A stretch of 64,000 nt of DNA, from contig JAJLRJ010000004.1 of the NCBI GenBank assembly GCA_024195265.1, positions 33,922,030-33,986,029 on the forward strand, read 5' to 3'. The notes under the pieces are model-generated. The model worked only from the letters and a program-made list of their open reading frames with translations. It was not told the origin of the DNA and searched no databases. This DNA is from Dendrophyllia cribrosa. Lineage: Eukaryota; Cnidaria; Anthozoa; Scleractinia; Dendrophylliidae. The translations under genes and the position numbers were made by a program. Numbering within the stretch: the first letter of the stretch is position 1; each line of letters opens with the position of its first letter. Shown here one piece after another: positions 23,101 to 34,500 of this stretch.

Positions 23101-23422
23101 CAGAGGTTTCTCTTTCTCTACCCCAGTCCCTTCTAACCACGACCCATCCACTTTCACAACATGCACAATTAGTAAGAACTAAAATATAGACAATTTGCAG
23201 GAAATAGAGTATCACGACAGCGGTGTTCTCTCTCCGCTGTTCGCTTTTGAGTTAACAAAATTGCTAGTAAAAAAACACAAGTTCATACTGGCAGAGAGTT
23301 TGCCCGTTCTTCAGCTCTTCGGCAAAATCTGAAGGGTTATCTGAGGGCACTGAGGCACCAGTGGCCCTCTGAATCCAAGAGCACACGTCCCTCGCGTCGT
23401 CTTTGTCCCATTTTCCTGCCAT
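20149..23422 (-). CDS. Small calponin-homology-only protein, transgelin paralogue lacking the calponin repeat
   Basis: Five exons on the minus strand: 23289-23422, 22122-22188, 21610-21714, 20560-20592 and 20149-20175, with consistent phases and about 121 residues in all. It opens MAGKWDKDDARDVCSWIQRA, then FAEELKNGQTLC, LANKIQPGAIKKINK, MENIGWFSDFVTAYGV, VLIALKWLKKE and AEKKGVKL followed by TAA. This is one type-3-like CH domain of the calponin/transgelin kind, an actin-cytoskeleton module. The 105-nt and 33-nt exons match those of the downstream transgelin gene in size and phase, so the genes are paralogues. It differs in its C terminus: the usual last exon carrying the calponin-like repeat is replaced by a 27-nt exon ending the protein. 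The ATG lies directly after a TTATAG acceptor, so a further upstream exon is possible. Confidence 0.72.
20775..21152. mobile_element. Inverted-repeat element in the last introns of the CH-only gene
   Basis: ggactgcaaaacaatgg on the left and gactgttttgcaatc on the right. An inner palindromic pair is formed by gtttcttggtgttgcgg and its complement. A 10-bp repeat (gctttcgac) lies at 21069-21105. Confidence 0.45.
22463..22484. repeat. (GACC)n microsatellite
   Basis: Five gacc units. They create the GRSVGRS-like frames on the minus strand. Confidence 0.7.
22723..23040. mobile_element. 318-bp MITE, family M3, copy 1
   Basis: Ends aattgcccactcc and ggagtggccaatt, with complementary stretches taccataatactcttt inside. 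Copies lie at 55406-55675 and 63177-63493. Located in the first intron of the CH-only gene. Confidence 0.7.
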
Positions 23423-23799
23423 CTATAAATAACAAAAAATCGTTTTCTCTTTAGACAAGTAATCAGTAAACTACAGAACTGAATTTACCTACACTTGCAA
23501 AAAGCTACTCTTTTTGGGTCTCCTCGCGCGGGCGTTTTGAGACTATCACGTCTACGAGACGTTACGAGTCCGCGCGAAAATACCGCAAGGAGACTCGACG
23601 CCCGATGGAGAGGCGCCAACCGGCACACATTCATAAATTCTGCGCGCTTCCTACCGGCGTGTAATCTTAACATTTCTTCCTCGGGCATCTACACAACCCT
23701 AATCATTTCAGAGAAAAAATGAGCAACTCGGAGCAAGTTTACCTTGGAATTAGCGGTTTCGCGCGCTTTCGTTGAACAGTCGGTCAAATTCCGAAGACA

Positions 23800-24052
23800 G
23801 TCCTATATAAAAATGACACGGGTGCTCGTCGGAAATGTTTGAAAACACACTAAAAAGAACTAGAATATCCTTTGATGGGCGTGGCTCAAATGGACTTTTA
23901 CTTCTAAGGTATCAATTCTGTCATATTTTTTCGGCTCGATACCCTAAAAGGTACCACGATATTTCTAACGGTGGTCATTTTAGATTTTAGCAGCCTTAGC
24001 GATACCAATCTACACATTTTGACTTCTAAAATGTACACAGAGCACCCGCGTT
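23800..24052. mobile_element. Poly-G-ended family, copy without the homopolymer
   Basis: cctatataaaaatgac and gggtgctcgtcgg on the left, and accctaaaaggtacca inside. Matches the complete copy at 63666-63991. Confidence 0.55.
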
Positions 24053-24064
24053 GCATCCCATTCC

Positions 24065-25644
24065 CCGGAAAGACAGTAAATTAGGAGAACCTCTGGTACT
24101 TATGGTGAGTTTAATTTAGTTTAGGTTCGTGTACAGACGTGATCCTGGACATAATGGTAACTAGCCGGATATATAGGAAATACTTGGAGTGGAATTGGGA
24201 CAGACGACGGACTTACGCACGCGAGGCCACGCGCAAGCTGCCCACGCGATTATCAGTGTTTATATCTGCCCACGCGCGATTACCCGTACCACTGTAAAGA
24301 AAAACTGAAGTATTTATAGTTTTACATTTAGTGCACAACCGCGAAGCAAAATAAGTTATTTTCAAAAGTTTAGATCGGAAAGGTGCCACGGCCCACGGGC
24401 AAAGCATGGTTGTAACAGATATTAACTTAATTTCCCGGGGAAAAAAGAATCTAAAAATAATCCAGTCTGTAAAAACGCCGTGACAAGAATTAATCACAGT
24501 TGCTCGCTCAGGGTTATGGGCTAATGGTTGTGGTTGTATATGTATTTTTTTGCTTAAGCATTAAGAAGTTATGTAGATCAAGACGACAGAAAGAGTCCTG
24601 TTTTTTTTTTTACTATTTTCCATGTAAAACTTGGGAGTTTTGCAATTTTAAACTTGGACACTTTTGTTGAAACCAACGATAGCATTTATTATTTTTTTTC
24701 GTTAGATTGTAACTTATTATTCTGCCGGGCCGGATAATGCAACAAACCCTAATCCTCTCCCCACTCCCCTCCCCTCCCCCAAATGCCCCAATCCACCCCC
24801 CTTAGTGCCACCTTCGTGTTTTTTTTTTTAGACTGATGCACCGATCATTTTAATTTACATTTTGAGGGTTTAATTTTTTTATCACCGAGTCAAGACAATA
24901 ATCTGTTTGAATGAGAGGAACCGATTTCTCTTGGAGGAACCTAAAATTCTCAAATTTAACATTCCGTGAAACGAGGAATAGGTTTATGCAAGAATGGCAG
25001 ACAGTAGATTATGGCAAGCATAGAATACAAACAGTACAAACGGGGTAAGCAAGATTTGCATGCCTCCATAATTACGTCTGTAGAAATTTCAAAATTCAGT
25101 GACCTAACTCTTCGCTTCTAAGGAAGATTTAACTCTCAAATTTTAAGGTCTTGCTAATTTTAACACGTTCTTTCGAACAGTATCGATGGTTTTTCTGTCT
25201 AAGTTGAAATAAAAAAATTGAAAAACTAGGAGGTGGTCTATCTGCAGGCGTAGAAATATCGACCAAACTAAGGAAACCTATGCTCGCGCCAAACATTTAC
25301 TGCGTTTGCTAGATTTTTTGGATTGAATTGTGCAACACAAATAGATGTACAAATTTACCTTGCTCAAGAAGCTAGGGTTTCTGAAGAATTGGTCAAGTGC
25401 TAACTTTAAGCGCTCCGCGTGTTATTGTGAACGAACAGGGCCGCGTCTCTCCTGGGTTATTGTATAAAATTAAATCGAGCAGGCTTCAACACATGCGAAG
25501 TAATTTGCACAAAGCTCACAGTGACAGGTAAATCTGCATAACAATAAAAAAGCTTTCAACTAAAAAAACTGTTGAAGATGTGTATCTCAGTTGGAGCCAA
25601 GAAGAACAATTTTAATACAACCACTGAGCCAAGGCGTAATTATT
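24065..25644. other. Intergenic; no gene recognised
   Basis: AT-rich with a C-rich patch at 24745-24810. No repeat ends or exon-like frames stand out. Confidence 0.35.
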
Positions 25645-26072
25645 TATTAAGTAATGATCCGCATAAGAAGGATAGTGCTGAACGGCAATGCACGATGGAA
25701 TGACAACTATTTTCATTGTTACAACTAGTGATCTCATTGGCCTAGACTCAAAAACCGCTAAAACGTTAAGGTTCAAGGTGCAAAAAGTCTTCAAGTATTT
25801 TGAGACCCAATCGCACAACATGCAATTTTTAAAAGATATTGTAATTGGGGAACTTCATCAAAGAAGCAAAATTAGTAGCTATTGTCTTCTGCTATTCTGC
25901 ACGAACATTTCCTAAAATATATTTGACGCAAATGGATTTTCTGTATTTTTATAATGAAATATAATTATGAACCATCAGCTCCTCCTCTATTCTTAAAATC
26001 AAAGATATTCTATGTGGGAAAGAGCCATTGCCGCAGAACAATGAAGTTTACTATAGTTCTTATGTGAAGCAT
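25645..26072 (-). repeat. 430-bp dispersed repeat, copy 2 (uninterrupted)
   Basis: Inverted relative to the other two copies. gatgtgccg-type insertions are absent and TTAA at 25766-25769 occurs once. Shares atgagatcactagttgtaac (complement) with 32360-32380. Confidence 0.7.
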
Positions 26073-26339
26073 TAATGCGTTTAATAGCGAGGGCCTACTA
26101 GGGGGTGGAGGGAGGGGGGAATGGTACGGCTGGTTTTACCGATGGAAGGGTCAATAACGGCATCAGAGGAGAATGTTTTTTTAATGGACGCAATAGCACA
26201 CCATCTTTTTACTTTTAATATAGAAAAAAATCAATGAAGTTCACACCCTTTCGTTAATTAGAATAGCAAAAGAAACGAAGTAAAATATTTTTCAATTCGA
26301 GTTAACATAACATATTGCGTGTTATTACATAACATGAGC

Positions 26340-26755
26340 ATTGTCGACTTTACCTCATGTTAACATTGTGGGGGAGAAAAGACCACCCTGCGACATTTGA
26401 TAGTGTGTTTCCTTTTCTTAGCACGTTTTGGTCTGATGCTTTTCGTTGTGGAATTCCAACTCCACTTGCGATGCCCTCTTTGAATGCTGCAGACCCAAAC
26501 TTTTTCTCCAATCATTATATCATAAATGCCAAATTCCACATTTTTAAACAAAAAACAGACTCCTAACCCCTGTATTTCCCGCTTTCTAACCTTTTTTAAA
26601 AGAGAAAATGTTGATTCACAAAGCTGCTGCCATAACAAATCGCACATTAGAAAAAATCCAAACCAGATGGACAGCCCCTCGCCGATCTTTGCTGAGTTAA
26701 TTAGTTTTTTGTTTCCTCTAATCCACAAAAATGAAACCGCCTTTCTCTGACCGCC
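26340..26755 (+). pseudogene. Degenerate LINE reverse-transcriptase 3' region
   Basis: Successive shifted plus-strand frames read DSVFPFLSTFWSDAF, then NHYIINAKFHIFKQKT, then PCISRFLTFFKRENVD. This pattern (weak zinc-binding tail, then an NAK..I.K.K segment) is typical of the end of LINE ORF2. Several frameshifts and stops mark it as dead. Confidence 0.4.
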
Positions 26756-26759
26756 TTTA

Positions 26760-28980
26760 ATGCTGCTTTGGATTGTATTGTAGTGTAAGGATAGTTTATA
26801 TATTGTAAGTTAGTATTGTTGTTGGACTTGTAAAAGTAGATTTGCGTGTTGTAAAATAAAAATCTCTTTTAAAAAAAGTCTTTTTAACTTTCGGACACAG
26901 AAAGCCAAATTATTACGCCAATAAAAACTGAAGGCAGTTAGCAAATATACAAGCGACATAAACCTAGCTAAACTGAAAGAAACTTTTCACGGTCCCTGCC
27001 AGTGAAACTCTCGCTCATGGCCGTAACGCACTATTTTTTCTTTACAGAGAATTATTCGCCAGAGGCTTTCTCGCACGCACACGCAACGGCAGAAACTGAC
27101 ACGTGATCATGATTTCCCCGCTTTTTTTCTTCCGTTACGTCGTTTGACCTCGGAACGCGAGGCTCGAGGAGCACTGTTTTCGCGTTCGTAAACAACGTGA
27201 CTGTTTGTTTTACTTAACCATCCTGCTTTTAATGCAGTGGAACCCCGCTTTACGGACACCCGCGTAATACGGACACCGTGCCGGTTAATACGGACAACGG
27301 ACACTTTTCTGTGACCTGAGTAACACGCTCTCGTACAAAGTTAACCTCGCATTACGGACACTGGTTATCTGTGCACTGTATAACTGACCATAACTGTATA
27401 TTAAACGCTCAAAGAAGGTATTTAGTTTTAATCTAGCTGTTTTGAATCTCCTAAGGACTGCTAAAGTCGATCTGCGTTCTCATTATGGTCCATTATCAGG
27501 CCCAAAGAGCGGAAAACTTTTATTTATCCCGCAGTCTGGCTGTGAACAGGATCCAGTAGATTAAAGGTATAAACTGGGATAAAACGTACTTTGCCACTTG
27601 TTAGACATTTTATATTTACTGGTTTGAATGTAATATTCCTCCAGGTCATTCACGGCCAGAATTCCAAAGGAAACTCGCCTGCGATAGCATCGACAGCATC
27701 GAGCTTTAAGAAATTGTTTGGTCGATGTACGTAAAAACATGAAATGAAATAAGTAAAGCACTGGGCACATTGAAGGTTTTCCTAATTTTGCAGGAAAAAA
27801 AACGAAATACGACCCTACAAAGCTAATCTTGTCTGCAGGTCAAGCAGCACAGACGCAGTATATATTTAATCCTCCTTGTTTATATCTCTGTCTACCATCT
27901 GGACAATTCAAAAATTTAATCCCTCTTCTTCAGTATGCAAAGCTGATTAGTGTATTCTAGTGTCTTATCTACTTTTCGTTTCGTAAAAACCAAACGAACG
28001 GATCTGTAGCCCGGGACCTGAAGAAAAGATGTAAGAATCCTCGAGTGCGCACGCTGACTTATAAATGGCGGAAAAAATGCGAGATTTGCAAGTCAAACCG
28101 CCGCTTTTTGTATATCGAGTCAATATTATTTTCAGTCGCAATCAATATTTATATAGCTATAGCGTCTGTTTAGTATAATTTTATTTTTTACGCGAATCGA
28201 GGGGAATTAGCAGTTCTTTGCGATTATTTTACCAGACGCATAAAAAAGATATCTCTGTCGTTTTACAGTAAAGGAAAATGTACATTTTTTCCGGCCTTTG
28301 ATATTTTCTCTTGAGCACTTTATAACTCATTATGTAATATTCATATGGTAATCCAGTTTGTATTCAAGACTTTGGAAAAACAACACAAAGCCTCGTACCT
28401 TCCGTTGTGCTGATTCACGTCAATAAGAAAACTGAAAATGGTAGAAATAAAACAGATGCTAGCACAAAACGGTTTTTGCGTATGTTGTTCTTTGCTTCAA
28501 GGACCATTTAATTTTATGAAAATAATTGTTTCTCAACGCGACATCGCCCATTCACTCATTTATTTTAATTGCCGTAGTGTAATTTTGAATGGCTGAATCG
28601 ATATGCCTTGCTTCGAGCTTCTTGAACTCTTAACACAGATATTATCACCGAAGGAACTTTGACATGATGAGAACAGCAATCACACCGCGAAATATTCTTA
28701 CACAATTACAATGCCGTTTCGCAGTGATCGACAAACACGGTAATATTTAACGCATACATGCTGTGATCACATTCATGTATATTTTTTATATTGTGTTTTC
28801 AATTTGAAAGGTTCAAATAAGTGAGAACTGAAGGTAAAAAAGCACTACTGATCATCTGACGAGCTTGCTAATTTTGTAGATTGCGGTAGGAGACACTCTG
28901 TTATCTTCGCCATATTAAAAGGAATTGATTTCTACTGACATTTTCATGCTTGACTAGAGTTTAAAACTATAACTTCATAT
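26760..28980. other. Intergenic; traces of repeats only
   Basis: Near 27240-27360 acggacac recurs five times, a decayed repeat. The rest has no recognisable gene apart from the tentative terminal exon around 27905-28010 (minus). Confidence 0.3.
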
Positions 28981-28985
28981 ATTAC

Positions 28986-29033
28986 CTTGCTTTCGCCACC
29001 GGGAGATGAAGGATGAAACGGTCGATACGCCAT
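28986..29033 (-). CDS. Candidate isolated first coding exon
   Basis: Minus strand reads ATG then MAYRPFHPSSPGGESK, directly followed by a GTAATA donor. A possible in-phase terminal exon follows a cttcag acceptor near 28011 (VPGYRSVRLVFTKRKVDK and on to a stop). No family is recognised and both could be chance. It lies between the CH-only gene and the transgelin gene. Confidence 0.25.
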
Positions 29034-29335
29034 TTTTTAGGTGAATTTTAGACACAGACTCGTAGTACAGATGGTATGTTTGTGAATGACAGAAGTGACG
29101 CTCTTTTTCGTGAATGAACTACCACGAAACAAACTCACGAAAGGCATGCGTCACACCTTTGTCACGCCTGTCTGACATTCTATAAACAGGATCAAAATTG
29201 AAAGACTAATTAAACCGCACTAATGATGGTGTTTATTTGACCTTTATACATGAAATAATCGATCGAATGAGAGTTTTAAATTGATAGTGTCAAAGGTCCG
29301 AATCGATAAAATTTTTGTATTCTTCCCCTACCAAT

Positions 29336-29768
29336 AGGCTTGCCACCCTCTGTTTGTGTAGTGTAATGCGTTGTTCAACTTTGTTTTTCTGTGTTTATTT
29401 TGATGATTTGTGGTTCTCTTTCTCTACTTCTGAGCGAACCGCGAATCACTAAAATAAACAGAAAAAAAAAACAAAGTTAAACAACATGGCAGTGATATTT
29501 TATTTCAGTGAATTTTTATTTCATTTTCATCAGTTTTAGAGCCCTTAATTTCGCCTTTAGGTGAGGTTAGTTTTATAAACCGATACATCCATAACAGTTG
29601 CATGGCAGTGATTTTAAGAGGTTTATTTCATTTTTATCAGTTTTCAGAGCCCTAAATTTCGCTAGTTTTATAAACTGATACGGCCATTACGTCAGGATGG
29701 GCTCCTGATTACGTCCATTACGGATGCACAGCACACCACATGCACACAAACAGAGGATGGTAAGCCTG
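29336..29768. mobile_element. Inverted-repeat element with internal palindrome and duplication
   Basis: aggcttgccaccctctgttt on the left and aaacagaggatggtaagcct on the right. Inside are a palindrome (29370-29485, gttgttcaactttgtttttc and complement) and two direct copies of an approximately 110-base block (29488-29690). Confidence 0.55.
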
Positions 29769-30329
29769 TGGACAAACCACTGTACGATCTATGGAGTTCC
29801 ATCCCTGCCAAAATTCATAATGTTTCTATTTTACATTTAGATTAATTCCTCCCTAATCCACTCAACTGGAGGGATTTTTGAAAATCTACTCTTGAGGATC
29901 GAGGGGAGAGGGTTGTGTGAAGACGAATGAAATTGCATGTTCAAAGGCAACTGCTCGTTTCCAGGGTCTCTCTTCTTCCCGCCCCCAAGAGCGAGAGAAA
30001 GAGAGAGAGAGAGAGATCCTGGTCTGGTCTGGTGTATTTTGGATAATTATATTCCTGAGGGGGGTCGACACAACCTCCCAGGGTCTCTCTTTTATATATT
30101 TATTTACTTTTATATATTTTTTGGGACCGTAGGTCTTTACAGATCCGATATGCTGTGTTTTCTTTAAAATGTTCAGATCGGCTTTGTCCATCAACATTTT
30201 CCTTTGCGAGACATCTTTGCGACACTATGGGCTCCTTGTTCCTCGGAACACGTGATGTGGCAACGTGTGATTCGAGTGACAAGTGAGTACATAGTACGGA
30301 ACCTGATATGGTGAACGGGTCATTGTGTA

Positions 30330-30612
30330 ATCTATTTGCGCTGGCATTCTTGCTGACGTTATTTAGTTCGCTACACCGTGCTGAAGAGTTGCAATAACAA
30401 CGAAACAGCAGTCCACGGTTGCGATCCTGCTTTATCGGTTTCTGTCGTGATGGTGTCTCGCAAAGTCTATTTTTTTTACGTAGTCAGATCAGCCCTGCAG
30501 TTCATTGTATCATTTGTTGGTTCATTTTTTGGCTGGTTCAGGGTCTCTCGCAGATCCTACGTATTCCGTTAGCACCATTATCGTTCGCGGTCCTTTGCAC
30601 TGATTTTACTTT
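30330..30612 (+). repeat. Dispersed repeat R2, copy 2
   Basis: Shares gcggtcctttgcac, ttttttggctggttcagg and gatggtgtctcgcaaagtct with 15185-15590 (inverted), 38535-39090 and 45415-45490. Confidence 0.55.
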
Positions 30613-31090
30613 TATCTCTCTTCTACCCTGGGAACGAGGTTGGTTCAAAAAATCAAGACGGTAAGACCCGAAAAGTCGAGTATGTCAAATGAGTCGTCTA
30701 CAATGTTGAATACGAAATGCGTGTGGTTCCGATGAAGATTGCGTGGAAAAGAAATCACACATGTCGAATGCGTAATGTTGAATGTCAGAAATGAGAAGTG
30801 CAATATACCTATCGTTAAGGTTGAATACGCAAAGTTGAGAGTCGAATTGTATAACATAGCCTAGAGTGATTTTACTTAACCCGTGAAATATGTTTTGTAG
30901 TAACACTTTAACTACATAACATACACAACTACACTCATAACATAACTACACTCTAACTTTAACCTTTTGCTTATGTTGGTATAATAGTCACTGACTGTCC
31001 AACTTTGTTGCACGGGTTTAGTAAAATGACTTTAGAAAAATGTATGAAATAGAATATAAAATAGAAACATCGAATTTTGGAGGGGATGGA

Positions 31091-31152
31091 ACTCCGAGCG
31101 GTGGGGCCGGGGAGGGGGGTACTCCGAGCGGTGGGGCCGGGGGGGGCTACTC
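31091..31152. repeat. 30-bp GC-rich tandem duplication
   Basis: Two copies of actccgagcggtggggccgg plus ggaggggggt, slightly diverged. They resemble poly-G element ends. Confidence 0.65.
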
Positions 31153-31404
31153 TCATATACTCTAATATATAAGCTATATATGTCAGTGCTGCTGTAAAGG
31201 GTGTGTTTTTTTAGCAGTTTAGTCTGTGACAGGGTATAGAAATCAGGAAGTTTTGGTTTAGAACAGAGCACTGGCCATCATGGTCATCATACTTATTCAT
31301 TAATTTCCCAGAACGGCTGTGCAACAACAACAGCCTAAATAAAAGGCCGTTATCTTTTCCGCTTCACGCCACATGGTACCACGATAAAAGAAGAAAATGT
31401 TCGA

Positions 31405-31585
31405 CTAAGTAAGACAAGCGCGAGAGTTTATTGATATAAAACTACAAATTGTTATGGCTACCTGTATGCCCTACTACTTTCGCGCTGGTTATATACTACA
31501 AAAATAAATCCTGCGATACTAACGACTGCATTTGCCATGATATCAGCTTCGTTCTTCGATGCAAGCTTCTAGCGTGTTTTAGAGT
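31405..31585 (-). promoter_or_regulatory. Transgelin gene 3' UTR with poly(A) signal
   Basis: Follows the TGA at 31586-31588. The plus-strand string tttatt at 31427-31432 is AATAAA on the coding strand. Long blocks, such as gcaagcttctagcgtgtttt and aaaactacaaattgttat, are shared almost exactly with the 3' UTR of the paralogue at 50845-51023. Confidence 0.6.
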
Positions 31586-34500
31586 TCAGTTGTAAGCATC
31601 GCTACCAGCCACCTGCCTAGGACGACCATAGTGGTCTCCCGCCTGCGAAGCTCCTTTGTTGCTTCCCATCTGAAGCCCAATCATGCCTTCTCCTGCCTTC
31701 ATCTGCTCCTCAGTGAATTCTCTTTTATTTTCCTTAGCTATCTTTGGTCCCAGAGTGGGTCCGGAAAAACCCTTGTTCTGTGCCTGCAAACGGTCGCAAA
31801 GAAAAACATTTTAAGTTCTTCAGTCCTAATTAAGAATGTAAACGATGTACAATTACACTGTACGGTTAGGTTTTGTCAATAGTCGTCTTTTATATGGACC
31901 TGGAAGAAACGGCTGCTTTCGCAGGCTAAATTATGACACACCAAAACTAAGTACCTTCGCGTTATCAAGGCCACTAGTGCGAGTTATTCCTTTTAAGTAA
32001 CGCCCCACATAAGAACTACAGTAAACTTCATTGTTCTGCGGCATTTGCTCTTTCTCACATAGAATGTCTTTGATTTCAAGAATAGGGGAGGAGCTAATGG
32101 TTTCTAATTATATTTCAGTATAAAAATAAAGAATATCCATTTGCGTCAGATAAATTTTAGGAAATGTTCGTGCTTAACCAATCAAAATAGCAGAAGACAA
32201 TAGCTAATAATTTTGCCTCTTTGACGACGTTCCTCAAATACAATTTCTTTCAAAAATTGCATGTTTTGCGATTGGGTCTTAAATTACATGAAAGCTTTGA
32301 AAAATCAAACAAAATGCACATTGAAACCTAACATTTTAGCGGTCTTTGAGTCTAGGCCAATGAGATCACTAGTTGTAACAATGAAAAAAGTTGACATTCC
32401 ATCGTGCATTGCCGTTAGCACTTTCCTTCTTATGCGGATCATTACTTAAGTAGAAAACCAAGATTAGCCTGGAAACTTTCCTTATCGTATTTAGCCTGTT
32501 CCAGGCGTTTAGATAGTTGGGAGCTAACTGATTAGGCGGTCAGTGCTCGAACTGGGGAAACTACTCGTTTTCATCGCTCGTTCGCACGTCGGTTTTCAGT
32601 TGTTTCAGGTCCCACAATTTTAACGCCTGGAACAGGCATCGTATTCATCACCTGTAGAAGAATTAGGTGTTATGATCAGCATTGTTTTAGTTAAGCTTGG
32701 TTCCCACTAGCGACGTAAGCGACATAAGCGGAATCGTAAGCGGAATCGGAATCGTAAGAACCTTACGATCTAGTGGAAATCAAAACGACGGAAGCGGATA
32801 GTAAGCGACGGAAGCAGAAACGGAATCGGAAGAAAAAGGAAACCTTCTGATCCGATTCCGATTACGACTCCGTTTTTTAATTTACACTAGAACGTAAGGC
32901 TCCTTACGCTTCCGACTCCGACTCCGCTTCCGATTACGTCGCTAGTGGGAACCAACCCTTATATGTCGGCGGCGCCATGCGCGGGAAAACGCGTGCGAGC
33001 AAGTCACGATTGGTTTTGGTTTTACTTCTGATTGGTCGAGCAAGTGGCGCGAGATTTTTTAGCCAATCACAAAGCGTAGCAATGAAAAACCAAAGCAATT
33101 GTGTAATTGCTTTTCATACTCAATTGAAAACTGCTCTATTAGTCTCTTACGCAGTCCATTTTGGGTCGCCGCTTGACGCAAAGGGTATGCAGAATTTAAT
33201 CGTTTTAAAATGAAGTACTTACTGTGCTTCCTAACTGGCAGATGGTGTTGACAACCTGCAATTGAAAACAAAGAACGACATAATATTTCGACAGCTCAAG
33301 CACAGACAATGTGGAATTTTCTGACTTACAATGATTGGACAAAACCACTTGCTGACCACTTCGTTGCTGACTTCAAGATTACTCCATAATAAATCGTTGC
33401 ATTATATTTTCTCTGGCTGATGACGTGGGGCAACTCAGTTTTGACCGCCATGCACAGGCACCGCGGGCGCATCCTCCGTATGCAAGTAATATGTCAAACA
33501 CGAGGAACTGAGTGTTTCATCCTGGAATATCCAAACACCTAAGGAAGTGGGTTGAAAAACGAGGCGCAGCCGAGTTTTTTTTAACCTACTTCGAGGTGTG
33601 TGAATACCTGATGAAACACTGTTTTGAGTGTTTGATAAAGCTTCTCAAACTGATCATTAAATGCGGAGAAAACTAAGGAGATAAACGCCAAAATATATGC
33701 TAATTAATATAAGACCGGGTATCCAAACCTCCTTCACGGAAATGATTTCCTTTGTGTTCTCGTCATGAACTATTAATGAGTTTTAGAAGGCGATATCTCA
33801 AACATTTTCAATAGTAATTATTAATATTACCATCAAATTAAAAAAAAACGAACATTAAAGCTATTTATAAAGTTGTTATGATTTATCATAGCCTCAAAAT
33901 TTGATGGCTCAAAATTTTAATTTTCGGGATCGGATTACGCAATATTCAAAGGCGTTCTGAGGTCTTTTCAAGGTGACTGCAACAGAATGGGTCCGTACTC
34001 TTTTTCACATGCCCTAAACTCAATATATACCTAATTCAATAAAGGTTGCTTTGGCAATTGGTCATTGGTAATTGGGCATTGGCATTTGGGCATGAACACA
34101 ATGCAATGATTTGCTTGAGTGACCGCTAAACAATAGTTTTCCAATGCCCAATTACCAATGACCAAAGCAACCTTTATTGAATTAGGTATATTCTCACCGC
34201 CATGACATTTTGCTTCTGGTAAAGATAAGGAGTTGAGAATAGGTCTTTCACGCCATAAGCCTCGCAGAATTTTATAAACTTCTCAATGTTTTCTTTCTGT
34301 TGAACAAGGTAAGAGAGTGTTAGTTTAGGCCATGGTACTTTTTTTCATTTCTTACTTTTTACGTTTACTTTACATTTGATTTGCCAGTTGATGCAAATGC
34401 GCGCCTTTTGTTTTCATTAACTACACATGTTTGAAAAAAAACTAAGAGTGTTCTTCTATCTTTAACAATTAGATTATGAGCTCCAGATTCCTATCGCGTG

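Noticed and set aside
26360..26728. 122-codon minus-strand frame MWIRGNKKLIN...
   Set aside because: It is antisense to a decayed LINE fragment; the plus strand carries the recognisable motifs.
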